Positions 37,049 through 45,602 are shown, counted from the stretch's first letter. The stretch is 64,000 nucleotides of DNA from DASXKD01 sp963734725 (GCA_963734725.1 CAVTIX010000022.1:79865-143864), one strand, 5' to 3'. A program made the numbers and translations. Notes: generated from the sequence alone by a model not told the origin.

Positions 37049-37542
37049 GCCCCGCTGACCGGCCCCTGGGCCCTGACGAGGAACTGGAAGGCAGCGGGCG
37101 CATTGGTGCACTTGCCTGCGGAGTTGCGGGCAGCGACCTCGGTGATGTTCAGCCGGTAGATGCCGTGGCCGCTGATCCCGGCGTAGGCGCCCGTGCCGTT
37201 GCTGAGCGTGTAGGTGCCGTTCTGCGCGAGATGGAAGATGCAGGTCCTGGGGTTGAAGCGCGGGGTGCCGATGCCCTTGGAATGGGTGATCAGGAACGAC
37301 CCGTCCGGGAACACGGCATTGTCTACCTTGTTGCCCGGTTTATCGACGCCGCCTGCGTTGATCGAGCCCGTGACGATGATGCTCCTCGGCGCGCTGTTAC
37401 TCGGGTTAGTACCCATGATCGTCACATGGATGTACCCGGGCTGGCTGCCGCTGGCGGCTGCGCCGGTGATGCCAGTCAGCGCTAGTGCCCCGGCGACCGC
37501 GACGGCGCTGCCGATCCCGAGCATCCTCTTGCTGAGCTTCAT
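37045..37542 (-). CDS. Small secreted protein, paralog A
   Basis: A 165-residue exported protein with a signal peptide (GIGSAVAVAGALALTGITGA) and one domain containing PGNKVDNAVFPDGSFLITHS, RFNPRTCIFH and NGTGAYAGISGHGIYRLNIT. The GTGxYxGxxGxG stretch recalls allene-oxide-cyclase/dirigent-like barrels, a weak hint only. It is about 60% identical to the product of 39726-40235. ATG 37542 is preceded by GGAGGGG. The 3' end overlaps the convergent Cys-rich gene by four bases. Confidence 0.8.
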   Translation of the reverse strand: MKLSKRMLGIGSAVAVAGALALTGITGAAASGSQPGYIHVTIMGTNPSNSAPRSIIVTGSINAGGVDKPGNKVDNAVFPDGSFLITHSKGIGTPRFNPRTCIFHLAQNGTYTLSNGTGAYAGISGHGIYRLNITEVAARNSAGKCTNAPAAFQFLVRAQGPVSGA

Positions 37543-37808
37543 GTGGTTCCCCTCCGTTGCGGTGAAAGGCCAAGTGGCCCGGCAGCGTTTGTACCACATC
37601 TGCCGGGCCGCCTTGACCCCCCCCGCCTACCCGGTGCGGCTGAACCATGGGGCTGGGGGCGGTCCCGTGGCGGGCTGCCTGCCAAGATCCACCTGTCGTG
37701 TGTGCAGGGCCAGAAACCGCTGTCGATCGTGATCACCGCCGGGCAGCGGGGCGACGGGACCGCTGGCACCCCCCCTGCGGTCCCGGCCTCCGGGCGTCAG
37801 TACGACGC

Positions 37809-37943
37809 CTACTCGTGCTCGCGGTTGACACGCCGCAGCGCCTCGGCCACGTCCCCGGGGTCGGCGCCGTGGAAGTGAAGGTGCACCTCGGCGGGCCGCT
37901 CGATCGCCGGGCGCCGCGCCGCTGGGAGCGGTGGTGCGGGCAC
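37809..37943 (-). CDS. VHLHFHG-family small protein, copy 1
   Basis: A 44-residue reading frame (GTG start) reads PLPAARRPAIERPAEVHLHF, then HGADPGDVAEALRRVNREHE. The HLHFH run could bind metal. Copies or remnants occur at 36563, 39544, 51169, 51961 and about 57610. It follows the 63-residue gene at 37958-38149 on the same strand, a pairing repeated in degenerate form at 57.6-57.9 kb. Function unknown. Confidence 0.5.
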   Translation of the reverse strand: MPAPPLPAARRPAIERPAEVHLHFHGADPGDVAEALRRVNREHE

Positions 37944-37957
37944 GCTCGGGTAAGGAG

Positions 37958-38149
37958 CTATCCGGTGTTGTCCTCGGGGGGCCTGGTCTTCGGCGGGATC
38001 TGGTCGGCGCCGAGTTCGCGGCGGACCGCCATCTCCAGGTCGCCCAGGATGCCCGCGATCCGTGCCATCACCTGCATCCGCGCCTCATCCGAGCGGAACC
38101 GCGCGGGGTTCACCGTCACCGGCCCCGCCTCGGCGAACAGCAGCACCAT
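37958..38149 (-). CDS. Small protein upstream of the VHLHFHG gene
   Basis: A 63-residue frame (LLFAEAGPVTVNPARFRSDE, then ARMQVMARIAGILGDLEMAV, ending IPPKTRPPEDNTG). A frameshifted relative lies at 57.7-57.9 kb (RFRSDEAR and PPKT segments), also next to a VHLHFHG-type remnant, which supports it being a real gene. The start is uncertain because the frame is short. Not recognised. Confidence 0.5.
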   Translation of the reverse strand: MVLLFAEAGPVTVNPARFRSDEARMQVMARIAGILGDLEMAVRRELGADQIPPKTRPPEDNTG

Positions 38150-38363
38150 CGTGACCCCGGGGATATCGCCCTGCCGCGCCTAGTGTCCCGCCTGACCTTT
38201 GAAATCAGGGGTTTCCCGGATTCCTACATCCTCCGCCGAGGCGTAAAGTCCAGGTAATTAGCGGGACCGGTGGGGGTAAAACCCGCAGTGCGCAAGCGGG
38301 GGGCGAGGAGGCCCAGTTACTGATCACCGGCCGCCCGCATGCCAGGGAGCGGAGGCTAGGACA

Positions 38364-39245
38364 GTGAAACGATCTGCGATCATTGCAATCAGCGCAGCCA
38401 GCGGGCTCGCCTTGCTAGCCGGTGGTACCGCCGCGGGCGCGGCCATCGCCGGTCCGGTCGGCGGTGACGGGACCATTCACGGCTGTTACGACGTTGGCGG
38501 CAATGTCAAAGTCATCGACGCCTCGGCTACCTGCCCGAAGGGGTACACCGCGCTGAACTGGAGCCAGACCGGGCCGAAAGGCCCGGCGGGCGCCACTGGC
38601 CCGGCAGGCCCGCAGGGACCGGCAGGCGCGGTCGGCCCGCAGGGAGCCAAGGGTGACACCGGAGTCACCGGCCCGCAGGGACCGAAAGGCGATACGGGGG
38701 ACCAGGGGCCAGCAGGCCCGGCGGGTCCGCCGGGGGCGAAAGGCGACACGGGGGACACAGGGCCGGCCGGGCCGCAAGGAGACCCGGGACCGGCCGGTCC
38801 CGCGGGCACCACCGGGCAGACGTCAGCCACCGTCGTCGGCACCGACGGCTTGGCCGTCGCCCCCTCAACGCCCCTGACCCAAGTCCCCGGGCTTAGCCAG
38901 ACCGTCACGGTACCGGCGAATGGCCTGGTGCTGATCAGCACACACGGTGGGATGGTGTGTGCCAGCACCAGCCCGAGCGGCTTTTCATTCGTGCAGCTCG
39001 GGGTCCGTGTTGACGGCGCGGTCGTCAGGGGTATGGGCCAGCTAGTGGTCCCGGCGAACACGGCAAGTTCGGTAGGGTTTAGCATCCAGAACTGGGCCCT
39101 GGAGGGCACGGTGCCGCTGACCGCGGGCCAGCACACCATCTCTGTCACCGTCAACGGTACCGGGGTAGGCGACTCCGCTTTGGTCAGCGGTGGCCCCGCC
39201 AGCCTTGCGGTGGGCACCCTGACCGTCACCATCCTGAACACCTAG
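38364..39245 (+). CDS. Collagen-like exported protein
   Basis: A 293-residue protein: signal peptide or anchor at 1-30 (AIIAISAASGLALLAGGTAA), a small Cys-containing region (GCYDVGGNVKVIDASATCPK), about 28 Gly-X-Y triplets (TGPKGPAGATGPAGPQGPAG and onward, residues about 70-153) and a C-terminal beta domain of about 140 residues. Such bacterial collagen-like proteins form trimeric surface stalks. GTG 38364 follows GGAGG. It lies between the two paralogous small secreted proteins. Confidence 0.87.
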   Translation: MKRSAIIAISAASGLALLAGGTAAGAAIAGPVGGDGTIHGCYDVGGNVKVIDASATCPKGYTALNWSQTGPKGPAGATGPAGPQGPAGAVGPQGAKGDTGVTGPQGPKGDTGDQGPAGPAGPPGAKGDTGDTGPAGPQGDPGPAGPAGTTGQTSATVVGTDGLAVAPSTPLTQVPGLSQTVTVPANGLVLISTHGGMVCASTSPSGFSFVQLGVRVDGAVVRGMGQLVVPANTASSVGFSIQNWALEGTVPLTAGQHTISVTVNGTGVGDSALVSGGPASLAVGTLTVTILNT

Positions 39246-39315
39246 GACAGCCGCCCGCGCCCACGCGCCCGGGCCGGGCTCTACCCTCCCGGCCAGGACG
39301 CCGGGCTTAGCCGTC

Positions 39316-39483
39316 CCCGGCCCCGGGCGGGTGCTGGTGTCGTGGGAGCGGTGCCACTGCGCCCCGGCTCGCGCCGCGCACCCGGACCGGCACGACTGGG
39401 GGCACCTCACGGTTGAGTGCGGGGTGACCGGGTGCCGTTCCAAGTGGTTTTCGCCGCAGCATGAGCCGGGCGCGCTGGCGTGA
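39316..39483 (+). pseudogene. 5'-truncated copy of the Cys-rich small gene
   Basis: The frame reads PGRVLVSWERCHCAPARAAH, then HLTVECGVTGCRSKWFSPQH, and ends at TGA 39481. The first third, with the WW and CxxGH part, is missing. A nested-hairpin repeat follows two bases later and a VHLHFHG remnant faces it, as around the intact copy at 50.7 kb. Confidence 0.7.
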
Positions 39484-39485
39484 AG

Positions 39486-39527
39486 CGGCCCGGGGTGGCG
39501 AGGGGGGATTCGCCATACCCCGGGCCG
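39486..39527. repeat. Nested-hairpin repeat, copy A
   Basis: The outer arms CGGCCCGGGG/CCCCGGGCCG enclose inner arms TGGCGA and TCGCCA around a G-run loop (AGGGGGGAT). Near-identical copies lie at 54356-54399 and 59509-59557. It sits directly after the stop of the truncated Cys-rich gene, so it may act as a terminator. Confidence 0.75.
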
Positions 39528-39543
39528 TTGATTGTGGAACGAG

Positions 39544-39600
39544 CTAGCCTCGGTCCCGGTTCGCATCGGCGAGGATCGCGGTTACGTCCTCGGCGCCGGG
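39544..39600 (-). pseudogene. 3' tail of a VHLHFHG-family gene
   Basis: The reverse strand reads GAEDVTAILADANRDRG before TAG, matching the C-terminal third of the family (AEDVATILADV in the 51.2-kb copy). It faces the truncated Cys-rich gene across hairpin repeat A. Confidence 0.55.
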
Positions 39601-39725
39601 GGCGCTCAATAACCGTCAGCCGATTCGGGCCGGGCCGACCCAGGCGCCCTGGCCAGCGGTTCTGTGGGCATGGCCCGGCTCGAACGGGCCGTCAGCCTGG
39701 CTGAGCATGCCGGCCATCGTTTCGG

Positions 39726-40235
39726 TTACAGGCTGACCGGGCCTTGTGCCTTGATGATCTGCTGGAACGCCGTGGGCGGCAGCTTATTGCTGCACTTTCC
39801 GGCCGCGTTGCGGGCGGCGACGATCAGGATGTTCAGCCGGTAGATCCCGTGCCCGCTGATCCCCGCGTACGCCCCGGTGCCACCGCTCAGCCGGTAGGTG
39901 CCGTTCAAGGTGATGGTGCTCAGGCACGTCTTGGGGTTGAACCGCGGGGTGCCGGTGCCGCCGGAGTGCGCGATCTTGAACGTCCCGTTCGGGAACACCA
40001 CGGTGTCCACCTTGTTGCCCGGGTGGTCCACGCCGCCTGCGGTGAACACGCCCCTGGCGATGATGCTCGACGGCGCGTTATTGGCGGGGTTTGAGTTCAT
40101 GAGCTGGAAGAACTCGGTACCGGAACTGCCCGTGGCCTGGCTGGCGCTGGCCACGGTCAGGCCGGTGGCGGCCACCGCCCCGGCCACCGCGACCACGCTC
40201 ACCCCTGCGAGGATCTTGCTTCTGAGCTTCATCAT
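39726..40235 (-). CDS. Small secreted protein, paralog B
   Basis: A 169-residue exported protein with signal peptide (AGVSVVAVAGAVAATGLTVA) and the same domain as paralog A: PGNKVDTVVFPNGTFKIAHS, RFNPKTCLST, GTGAYAGISGHGIYRLNILI and a final KAQGPVSL. I choose ATG 40235, which has GGAGG at eight bases; the TTG two codons earlier is too close to it. Paralogs A and B flank the collagen-like gene and may have arisen by segmental duplication. Confidence 0.82.
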   Translation of the reverse strand: MMKLRSKILAGVSVVAVAGAVAATGLTVASASQATGSSGTEFFQLMNSNPANNAPSSIIARGVFTAGGVDHPGNKVDTVVFPNGTFKIAHSGGTGTPRFNPKTCLSTITLNGTYRLSGGTGAYAGISGHGIYRLNILIVAARNAAGKCSNKLPPTAFQQIIKAQGPVSL

Positions 40236-40640
40236 GATCAATTCCTCCCGTTGGCTGATGGTGATTGAAGGCCCCCGGCCTGGCCTTCTGAGAGGAGTTG
40301 GGCCGGGGCCGCCTGTTGGCGAGTTGTCCGCTACCCGGCTGGGCCGCGTTCATGCGGCGTGAAAGGCCGGGCCAGCACCCAGGCGGATGAGCGCGCGGTG
40401 GGCCCGGGGCGCACGGAGAGCGGTTGACCGCGCGCCCCGGGGGCTAGGCAGTTGTCAGGCGCGGGGCCGCCTGGCGGGCATGTAATGGCCTGGGGCGGGC
40501 GCCCCCAGGCTCCCGCCCCAGGCCCCCTCTTCCCCGGAAGAGGGAATCAGCCGCTACCCGGGTGCGCCGGGATTATGCGGGAGCGGTGGTTGACGCCGAG
40601 GGCCATCGACAGCCGGTCCCAGCGGCTGGCGGAAGGCGCC
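40236..40640. other. Intergenic stretch without recognisable gene
   Basis: Only short GC-rich hairpins are visible, for example CCCCAGGC/GCCTGGGG-type pairs near 40490-40530 and CTCTTCC/GGAAGAG at about 40528-40543. No promoter or RNA gene was identified. Confidence 0.4.
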
Positions 40641-41069
40641 GCGGTGCAAGTGGTGAGTTCGTCCGCATCGCCCAGATCAACGGCCCGCTACAGGATGCGA
40701 TCAAGCTGGCGGTCTACCTGGAGGGCTGGCGGCCGACGTTCTCCGCCAACTCGGCCGAGCGCAACGGATATCAGCCAGCGGGCGTGATCGGCATGGCCGG
40801 GCCGCATGTCGCCCCTTAGATGTTCGACCCGCCTGAAGTGCTGGAGCGGCAACCCGTCTGGTGTGTCAAGACGGACCTGGAGACGTGGACCGCCCGGCAG
40901 GACGGCCAGGTGTTCTTGACCGGCAACACGATCATGTCCACATTTCGCCGCATACGGGGGGCCGTTCCGGGGGCGGAGCATTTATGACCCGCTGGCGAAC
41001 ATTTACGACCTGGGGCTGATCGTCCAGCGGCTCAGCTTCGGCATCAGCGCGGCCACGCTGGGGTCCTGA
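40640..41069 (+). pseudogene. Frameshifted remnant of an element-type protein gene
   Basis: Three neighbouring frames carry protein-like segments in order: AQINGPLQDAIKLAVYLEGW (about 40670-40730), then from ATG 40820 PVWCVKTDLETWTARQDGQV and TGNTIMSTFRRIRG, then from about 40990 DPLANIYDLGLIVQRLSFGI ending at TGA 41067. A base missing near 40983 would rejoin the last two. The product is not recognised; it looks like a decayed phage or element gene. Confidence 0.45.
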
Positions 41070-41244
41070 CCTGCTCCTGCGAGTCACAGATATTACGTGC
41101 TCGCCGCTAGGTTCCGACCTGCGTTTCCGCAGGTGAGCATACCGCTGACTCGGTCATAGTCCGCGGCTACCTCGGTTGACTACGAGCCAGGATCAGCCTG
41201 TTGCCAGGCCGACCCTGATCCTGCTTCCGGCCCGGCGGTGAGCA

Positions 41245-41424
41245 GCGCGTCAGCTCCGCGGCCGTGAGTAGCGCGTCAGCTCCGCGGCCGTGAGCAGAGC
41301 GCCAGCCCGGGCGGCAGTGCGCAGAGCGCCGGCCCCGGCGGCGGCGAACAGAGCGCCGGCCCCGGCGGCGGTGAACAGAGCGCCAGCCCCGGCGGCGGTG
41401 AACAGCGCACCGGCCCGGCCGCCC
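41245..41424. repeat. 26/27-bp tandem repeats
   Basis: Four to five 27-bp units start at 41296, 41323, 41350, 41377 and 41404 (AGAGCGCCGGCCCCGGCGG core), preceded by two 26-bp relatives. On the reverse strand the 27-bp units encode a 9-residue repeat (AGALFTAAG) in a possible 78-residue frame at 41250-41486. Whether this is a gene is unclear. Confidence 0.8.
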
Positions 41425-41551
41425 AGAAGGCGCCGGGCCGGTGCGCTGCTTAGGACATGCTCGGGCTTGGGCGGGACGGCGGTCATCCCGCGGCCCCGAG
41501 GAAGCCGCCTGGCGGCCTCTAGAGCTATCCGTGCGTCCGGGGCAGCTGTCG

Positions 41552-41902
41552 TCAGCCTCCAGGCGGGCTGTCGGCAGCCCCCGGCGTCTGCGCGTACTGG
41601 CCATTCCCGCCGTCGGCGGGTTGGCCGTTGGACTCCCTGACCCGCATACCCGGAACGTGGTCATGGATGGCCTCGGCGGCCTTGGCCCGGGCCGCGCCCG
41701 CGCGGTCCGCCACCTTACCTCCGGCCGTCTTGGCATAGCCCGCTGCTTGGGCCTGGAGCACACCGGCCGCTTGCTGCACCGACGGGTTGTCCGCGACCTT
41801 GCGGGCCAGTCGCCGCATCTGCTCATAGCGCTCTCGGCCTGCCCGGGTACCTATGACGAAGCCGATCCCCAGGCCAGCAAAGAATACGACGCGGTACCGC
41901 AT
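41552..41902 (-). CDS. YtxH-like small membrane protein
   Basis: A 116-residue protein. It begins MRYRVVFFAGLGIGFVIGTR, one membrane segment, followed by AGRERYEQMRRLARKVADNP and a helical amphipathic region. This N-terminal pattern is common to actinobacterial YtxH-like proteins. ATG 41902 is preceded by AGAGAGG. Role unknown, probably membrane-associated. Confidence 0.8.
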   Translation of the reverse strand: MRYRVVFFAGLGIGFVIGTRAGRERYEQMRRLARKVADNPSVQQAAGVLQAQAAGYAKTAGGKVADRAGAARAKAAEAIHDHVPGMRVRESNGQPADGGNGQYAQTPGAADSPPGG

Positions 41903-42145
41903 CTGGCACCTCTCTTAAACTGCGTTCGCCGAATGGACCTGCGGAGTTGACTTCCCCGCCAGGTGGGAACCTATTCGCCGCGACGCCATCTTCCGCCGCG
42001 AGCGCCCCCAGCCTGGCCGGTCCCGGAGCGTCCTGAACCCACATGCGGCGGGCGCATCAGTCGCTTCCCAGGTGCGCTACCCTTATCTGCGCGACACCTC
42101 AGCGTGCACGCGGCGCCACCAGCACCCGCGCCTCGCGCAAGCCAA

Positions 42146-42221
42146 TCCCGCGTAGCTCAATCGGCAGAGCGTCCGGCTGTTAACCGGCAGGTTATAGGTT
42201 CGAGTCCTATCGCGGGAGCCA
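42146..42221 (+). tRNA. tRNA-Asn (anticodon GTT)
   Basis: A complete cloverleaf: 7-bp acceptor stem TCCCGCG/CGCGGGA, discriminator G, encoded CCA, D arm AGCTCAATCGGCAGAGC, anticodon loop CTGTTAA (anticodon GTT) and T arm TAGGTTCGAGTCCTA. Its 3' half is the attachment site of the 14-kb element. Confidence 0.97.
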
Positions 42222-42223
42222 CA
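42194..42223. other. Left attachment site (attL) in tRNA-Asn
   Basis: The 30 bases from ATAGGTTCGAGTCC to GGGAGCCACA are repeated without mismatch at 56342-56371. They cover the T arm, acceptor 3' strand and CCA, so integration leaves the tRNA intact, the normal pattern for tyrosine integrases. Confidence 0.95.
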
Positions 42224-42269
42224 GTTTCAGCAGGTCAACCCCGGTGCGCACCGGGGCTGACTCGTTTCG

Positions 42270-42290
42270 TGCCAGACACATGCCAGACAC
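42270..42290. promoter_or_regulatory. Direct repeats near attL, possible integrase arm sites
   Basis: TGCCAGACAC occurs at 42270-42279 and 42281-42290. TGCCAGATG and two TGCCATCAG copies lie near attR. The rest of 42224-42556 shows only hairpins, including ATCCCGCTTCGGCGGG near 42411, and no gene. Confidence 0.4.
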
Positions 42291-42556
42291 CGGCAACTGC
42301 GTGTGTGACTAGAGAAACCTGTGTAATCTGTTGGTAGTTACGGCACTCGCGCGGTCACAACCCGGGATGGCAAGGGGCCGCGCTTCCCGCGCCGTGCGTA
42401 ACCACGCCGTATCCCGCTTCGGCGGGCGAGACCACCCATTGCGCGGTGGCGGGCTCAGCCCGTAAACGATGATTTCTCGTCGGCGCAGGCCGGTGGGCGC
42501 GGTGGGCAGGGGTTGGCTGAGTGCCTCTTAGGTGATCTACGCCTGGAGGCACACGC

Positions 42557-42769
42557 ATGCCCCGTACCATCCGTCGCGCCCCCGACCGCCGCGCCGGCGT
42601 CAAGGCCAGCGCCGCCTACGCCGGCGTCTGCGAGAAGACCATCCGCAACTGGATCGCGGCCGGGCTGATCACCGGGTACCGCGTCGGCCCCAAGCTCATC
42701 CAGTGCGACCTGAGCGAGATCGACCGCATCATCCGCCCCGTCCCCGCGGGCGGCGGCGATGCCGCCTAA
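42557..42769 (+). CDS. HTH protein, excisionase-like
   Basis: A 70-residue MerR/Xis-type winged-helix protein (KASAAYAGVCEKTIRNWIAA, then GLITGYRVGPKLIQCDLSEI). It is the first gene inside attL, the usual place for a recombination directionality factor in actinomycete elements. GGAGG lies upstream of ATG 42557. It overlaps the next gene by 11 bases. Either Xis or a transcription factor of the element. Confidence 0.8.
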   Translation: MPRTIRRAPDRRAGVKASAAYAGVCEKTIRNWIAAGLITGYRVGPKLIQCDLSEIDRIIRPVPAGGGDAA

Positions 42770-43223
42770 TGCAGAACGCTCCCCTCGGCGGGAGGGGAGC
42801 GCCCAGGACGCGGCTACGTCAGCACCTACGCTACACGGTGCCGCGGACGGCCGGTCGTGCTCGTGGTGCCATGGCCCGCTGCCACCCCGCAGGCGCCGGT
42901 TCTGCTGCGACGATCACCGGCGCCGGGGGCAGAAGTCCGAGCGGGTCATCGAGAACAGCGACTACGCCGATGGGCTCAACCGGCAGATCCGCAAGATGGG
43001 CTCTCGTGCGTCCGGTGACGTGGATGCCCTCGGCTGGCTTGCCGGGGCAGTCGAGTATGCCCGCGAGGCGCTGGCCATGGCGGTGGACGGCTACCGCGCC
43101 AGGGGCTACTCAGACGGCGAGATCGGGGCCGCCCTGGACATCACCCGCCAGGCAGTCGGCCAGCGATTCGGGCGTAAACGGGATGTTCACACCGGACCGG
43201 CGGAATCCGGGGTGGCGGGGTGA
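42759..43223 (+). CDS. Zinc-finger plus helix-turn-helix protein
   Basis: A 154-residue protein with an N-terminal zinc motif (CSWCHGPLPPRRRRFCCDDH, about 34-53) and a C-terminal HTH (YSDGEIGAALDITRQAVGQR, about 119-138). It is tightly packed between the excisionase-like gene and the replication gene (11- and 4-base overlaps). A role in replication initiation or control of the element is plausible; the family is not recognised. Confidence 0.72.
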   Translation: MPPNAERSPRREGSAQDAATSAPTLHGAADGRSCSWCHGPLPPRRRRFCCDDHRRRGQKSERVIENSDYADGLNRQIRKMGSRASGDVDALGWLAGAVEYAREALAMAVDGYRARGYSDGEIGAALDITRQAVGQRFGRKRDVHTGPAESGVAG

Positions 43224-45331
43224 CCGGCTACGGGCTCCACATCTTCGGCCAGCATGCCGCCCTGCTCGCCGCGTCGGCTATCTCGCCCGAGGTCGCCCGG
43301 GAGCGCGGGTATGTGTCGGCGGGTGAGAAGACGCGGCTGGAGCGGGCCGGGTTCGCCAAGTCGCAGCGTGTCGTGCCGAGCCTGCTCATCCCCATCTACG
43401 GCACGGACGGGGAGCTGCGGCTGCACCAAACCAGGCCCGACAACCCGCGGCTGGACAACGGGAAGCCGCGCAAGTACGAGACACCCTGGCGCCAGCCGAT
43501 CTGCCTCGACGTGCCACGCCGCGTCAACGGGCAGCTTGCGGATCCAGACGTGTCGCTGTGGATCACCGAGGGCGCCCGCAAGGCCGATGCGGCGGTCACG
43601 GCCGGGTTGTGCTGTATCGCGCTGATCGGCGTCGACGGCTGGCAGCGCCAGGGCGTGGCGCTGCCGGACTGGAAGCTCGTCCGGCTGAAGGGCCGGGAGG
43701 TGCTGATCGCCTACGACTCCGATGTGATGACCAAGCCGGAGGTCCGCCGGTCGCTGCGCGGAATCACCACGTGGCTTGAGTTCATAGGCGCGAAGGTCCG
43801 GCATGTGATCCTCCCGGACGGCGAGGACGGCGCCAAGGTCGGCCTGGACGATTACCTCGCGGCTGGGCATGACGTGGCGGAGCTGGCCGGGCTCGCCCGC
43901 GACCCAGCCGGCCCGGCACCCCGCGCGGAGCCGGCACCCCGGCGCATCCCGGATTGGCGCGGCGACCCGGCCGCGCTGCTCGATGATGTGCACGAGTTCA
44001 TCGCCCGCTACGTGGCGTTCCCGTCCGAAGCCGCCGCGCACGCTGTCACCTTGTGGGCCGCGCACTGCCACACCCCGGACTCGTTCGAGTCCACCCCGCG
44101 GATCGCGCTGCTCTCGCCCGAGCCGGGCTCGGGCAAGACGCGCACTCTGGAGGTGCTGGAGCTGCTCACCCCGCGGCCGATGCACGCGCTGAACGCGTCG
44201 GTCGCGGCGATCTTCCGCAGCATCGAAAAGGACCGGCCGACGCTGCTGATCGACGAGTGCGACGCGATCTTCACCAAGCACGGGAAGGACGACTCGAACG
44301 AGGACCTGCGGGCGATGCTGAACGCCGGTCACCGCAAGGGCGCCGTCATCCCCCGCTGTACCGGGATGCAGCACGACGTGACCCTGTTCCCGGTGTACGC
44401 GGCCGTCGCGCTCGCCGGGCTCGGGGACCTGCCCGCCACCCTCATGTCCCGGTCGGTTGTCATCCGCATGCGCCGCCGGGCGCCCGGTGAGGAGGTCAAG
44501 CCGTTCCGCGTCCGCCAGGCGACCGCGGACGCCAAGCCGCTCGCCGAACGGCTGGCCGCGTGGATGAAACAGGCAGCCGCGAAACTCGACGGCTCCTACC
44601 CGGAGATGCCACCCGGCATCACTGACCGGCCCGCCGACGTGTGGGAGCCGCTGATCGCCGTCGCCGACGCCGCTGGTGGTGACTGGCCGAAGCGGGCCCG
44701 GGCCGCGTGCACGGAACTGGCAGCTGCGGCTGAGACCGGCGAGGCGTCACTTGGCGTGCGGCTGCTCACCGACCTTGCCGAGGTATTCGCCATCCGCGAC
44801 GAGCACGGCAACCCAACAGGCGAGATGGCGAAGGAGCTTTCCACGACGGTGATCCTGGAGCGGCTGAAAGCGCTTGAGGAGTCACCGTGGAACGCGCTCG
44901 GGAAGCGGGGCGAGGCGCTGGACGCCCGGGGGCTGGCTACCCGCCTGCGGGGCTACGGTGTCACCTCGGGCAACCTTCCGCGCGATGGTGGCACCCGGCT
45001 GAAGGGATACTCCGCTGCCAGTCTCACCGACGCGTGGACGCGTTACGTCCCTGGTTCCCGCATAAGCGCTCCATCCGCTCCACCCGCTCCACCGCAGGCA
45101 GGCGACCTGTTCACTGGAGCGGATACCGGCACTGGAGCGGACGCATCCGCTCCACCGATTCCACCCGCTCCACCAGACGGCGCCCTGACCAGCACTGACA
45201 CGGACGGAGCGGATGGAGCGGACTTGCGGGGAACCGAGTCCCCGCACTGCGGGAGATGCAGCGCGCCAATCTCGCCTCTGCGGTTGGCTCAGGCCGGACC
45301 GTTGTGCGTGCGATGCGAGGCCGCGCCATGA
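43220..45331 (+). CDS. DUF3854/TOPRIM-like plus DUF3631 helicase-type replication protein
   Basis: A 703-residue protein. The N-terminal part (VSLWITEGARKADAAVTAGL, then GREVLIAYDSDV) has the EGxxKA and D-x-D pattern of TOPRIM-like DUF3854 domains. The middle is a P-loop ATPase: Walker A LSPEPGSGKTRTLE, Walker B TLLIDECDAIF, arginine-rich sensor region (LMSRSVVIRMRRRAPGE), matching DUF3631. The C-terminus has a Pro/Thr-rich linker and a zinc ribbon (CGRCSAPISPL, LCVRCE). It probably replicates the excised element. GTGA overlap with the previous gene. Confidence 0.85.
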   Translation: MTGYGLHIFGQHAALLAASAISPEVARERGYVSAGEKTRLERAGFAKSQRVVPSLLIPIYGTDGELRLHQTRPDNPRLDNGKPRKYETPWRQPICLDVPRRVNGQLADPDVSLWITEGARKADAAVTAGLCCIALIGVDGWQRQGVALPDWKLVRLKGREVLIAYDSDVMTKPEVRRSLRGITTWLEFIGAKVRHVILPDGEDGAKVGLDDYLAAGHDVAELAGLARDPAGPAPRAEPAPRRIPDWRGDPAALLDDVHEFIARYVAFPSEAAAHAVTLWAAHCHTPDSFESTPRIALLSPEPGSGKTRTLEVLELLTPRPMHALNASVAAIFRSIEKDRPTLLIDECDAIFTKHGKDDSNEDLRAMLNAGHRKGAVIPRCTGMQHDVTLFPVYAAVALAGLGDLPATLMSRSVVIRMRRRAPGEEVKPFRVRQATADAKPLAERLAAWMKQAAAKLDGSYPEMPPGITDRPADVWEPLIAVADAAGGDWPKRARAACTELAAAAETGEASLGVRLLTDLAEVFAIRDEHGNPTGEMAKELSTTVILERLKALEESPWNALGKRGEALDARGLATRLRGYGVTSGNLPRDGGTRLKGYSAASLTDAWTRYVPGSRISAPSAPPAPPQAGDLFTGADTGTGADASAPPIPPAPPDGALTSTDTDGADGADLRGTESPHCGRCSAPISPLRLAQAGPLCVRCEAAP

Positions 45332-45543
45332 TCGCCCAGCTCACCGATCCGCTGCCGCTCGCCGACCGGGTACGCAAAGCCCGGCGCGCCAGCGTATGCA
45401 CCATCTGCCATGCGCCCGTCGCCATCGGCCAGCCCATCGCGCACCTGGCCAAGCCGCCGGGATGGTGCCACGTCCGGTGCGCGCCAGCCGTGGCCGCGCT
45501 CACCATCCGGTCAGGTACCGCGGAGGACCTGACCGGGCCTTAG
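45328..45543 (+). CDS. Small zinc-binding protein
   Basis: A 71-residue protein starting with the ATG that overlaps the previous stop (ATGA). It has CTICHAPVAIGQPIAHLAKP followed by CHVRCAP, a CxxC...CHxxC zinc site. Coupled translation suggests it works with the replication protein. Not recognised further. Confidence 0.7.
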   Translation: MIAQLTDPLPLADRVRKARRASVCTICHAPVAIGQPIAHLAKPPGWCHVRCAPAVAALTIRSGTAEDLTGP

Positions 45544-45602
45544 CGCGGTCCCAGTCGTCGCAGGTCTTGATCTCGGGTCCCTTAGCCGTGAAGGATGCCT
45601 AT

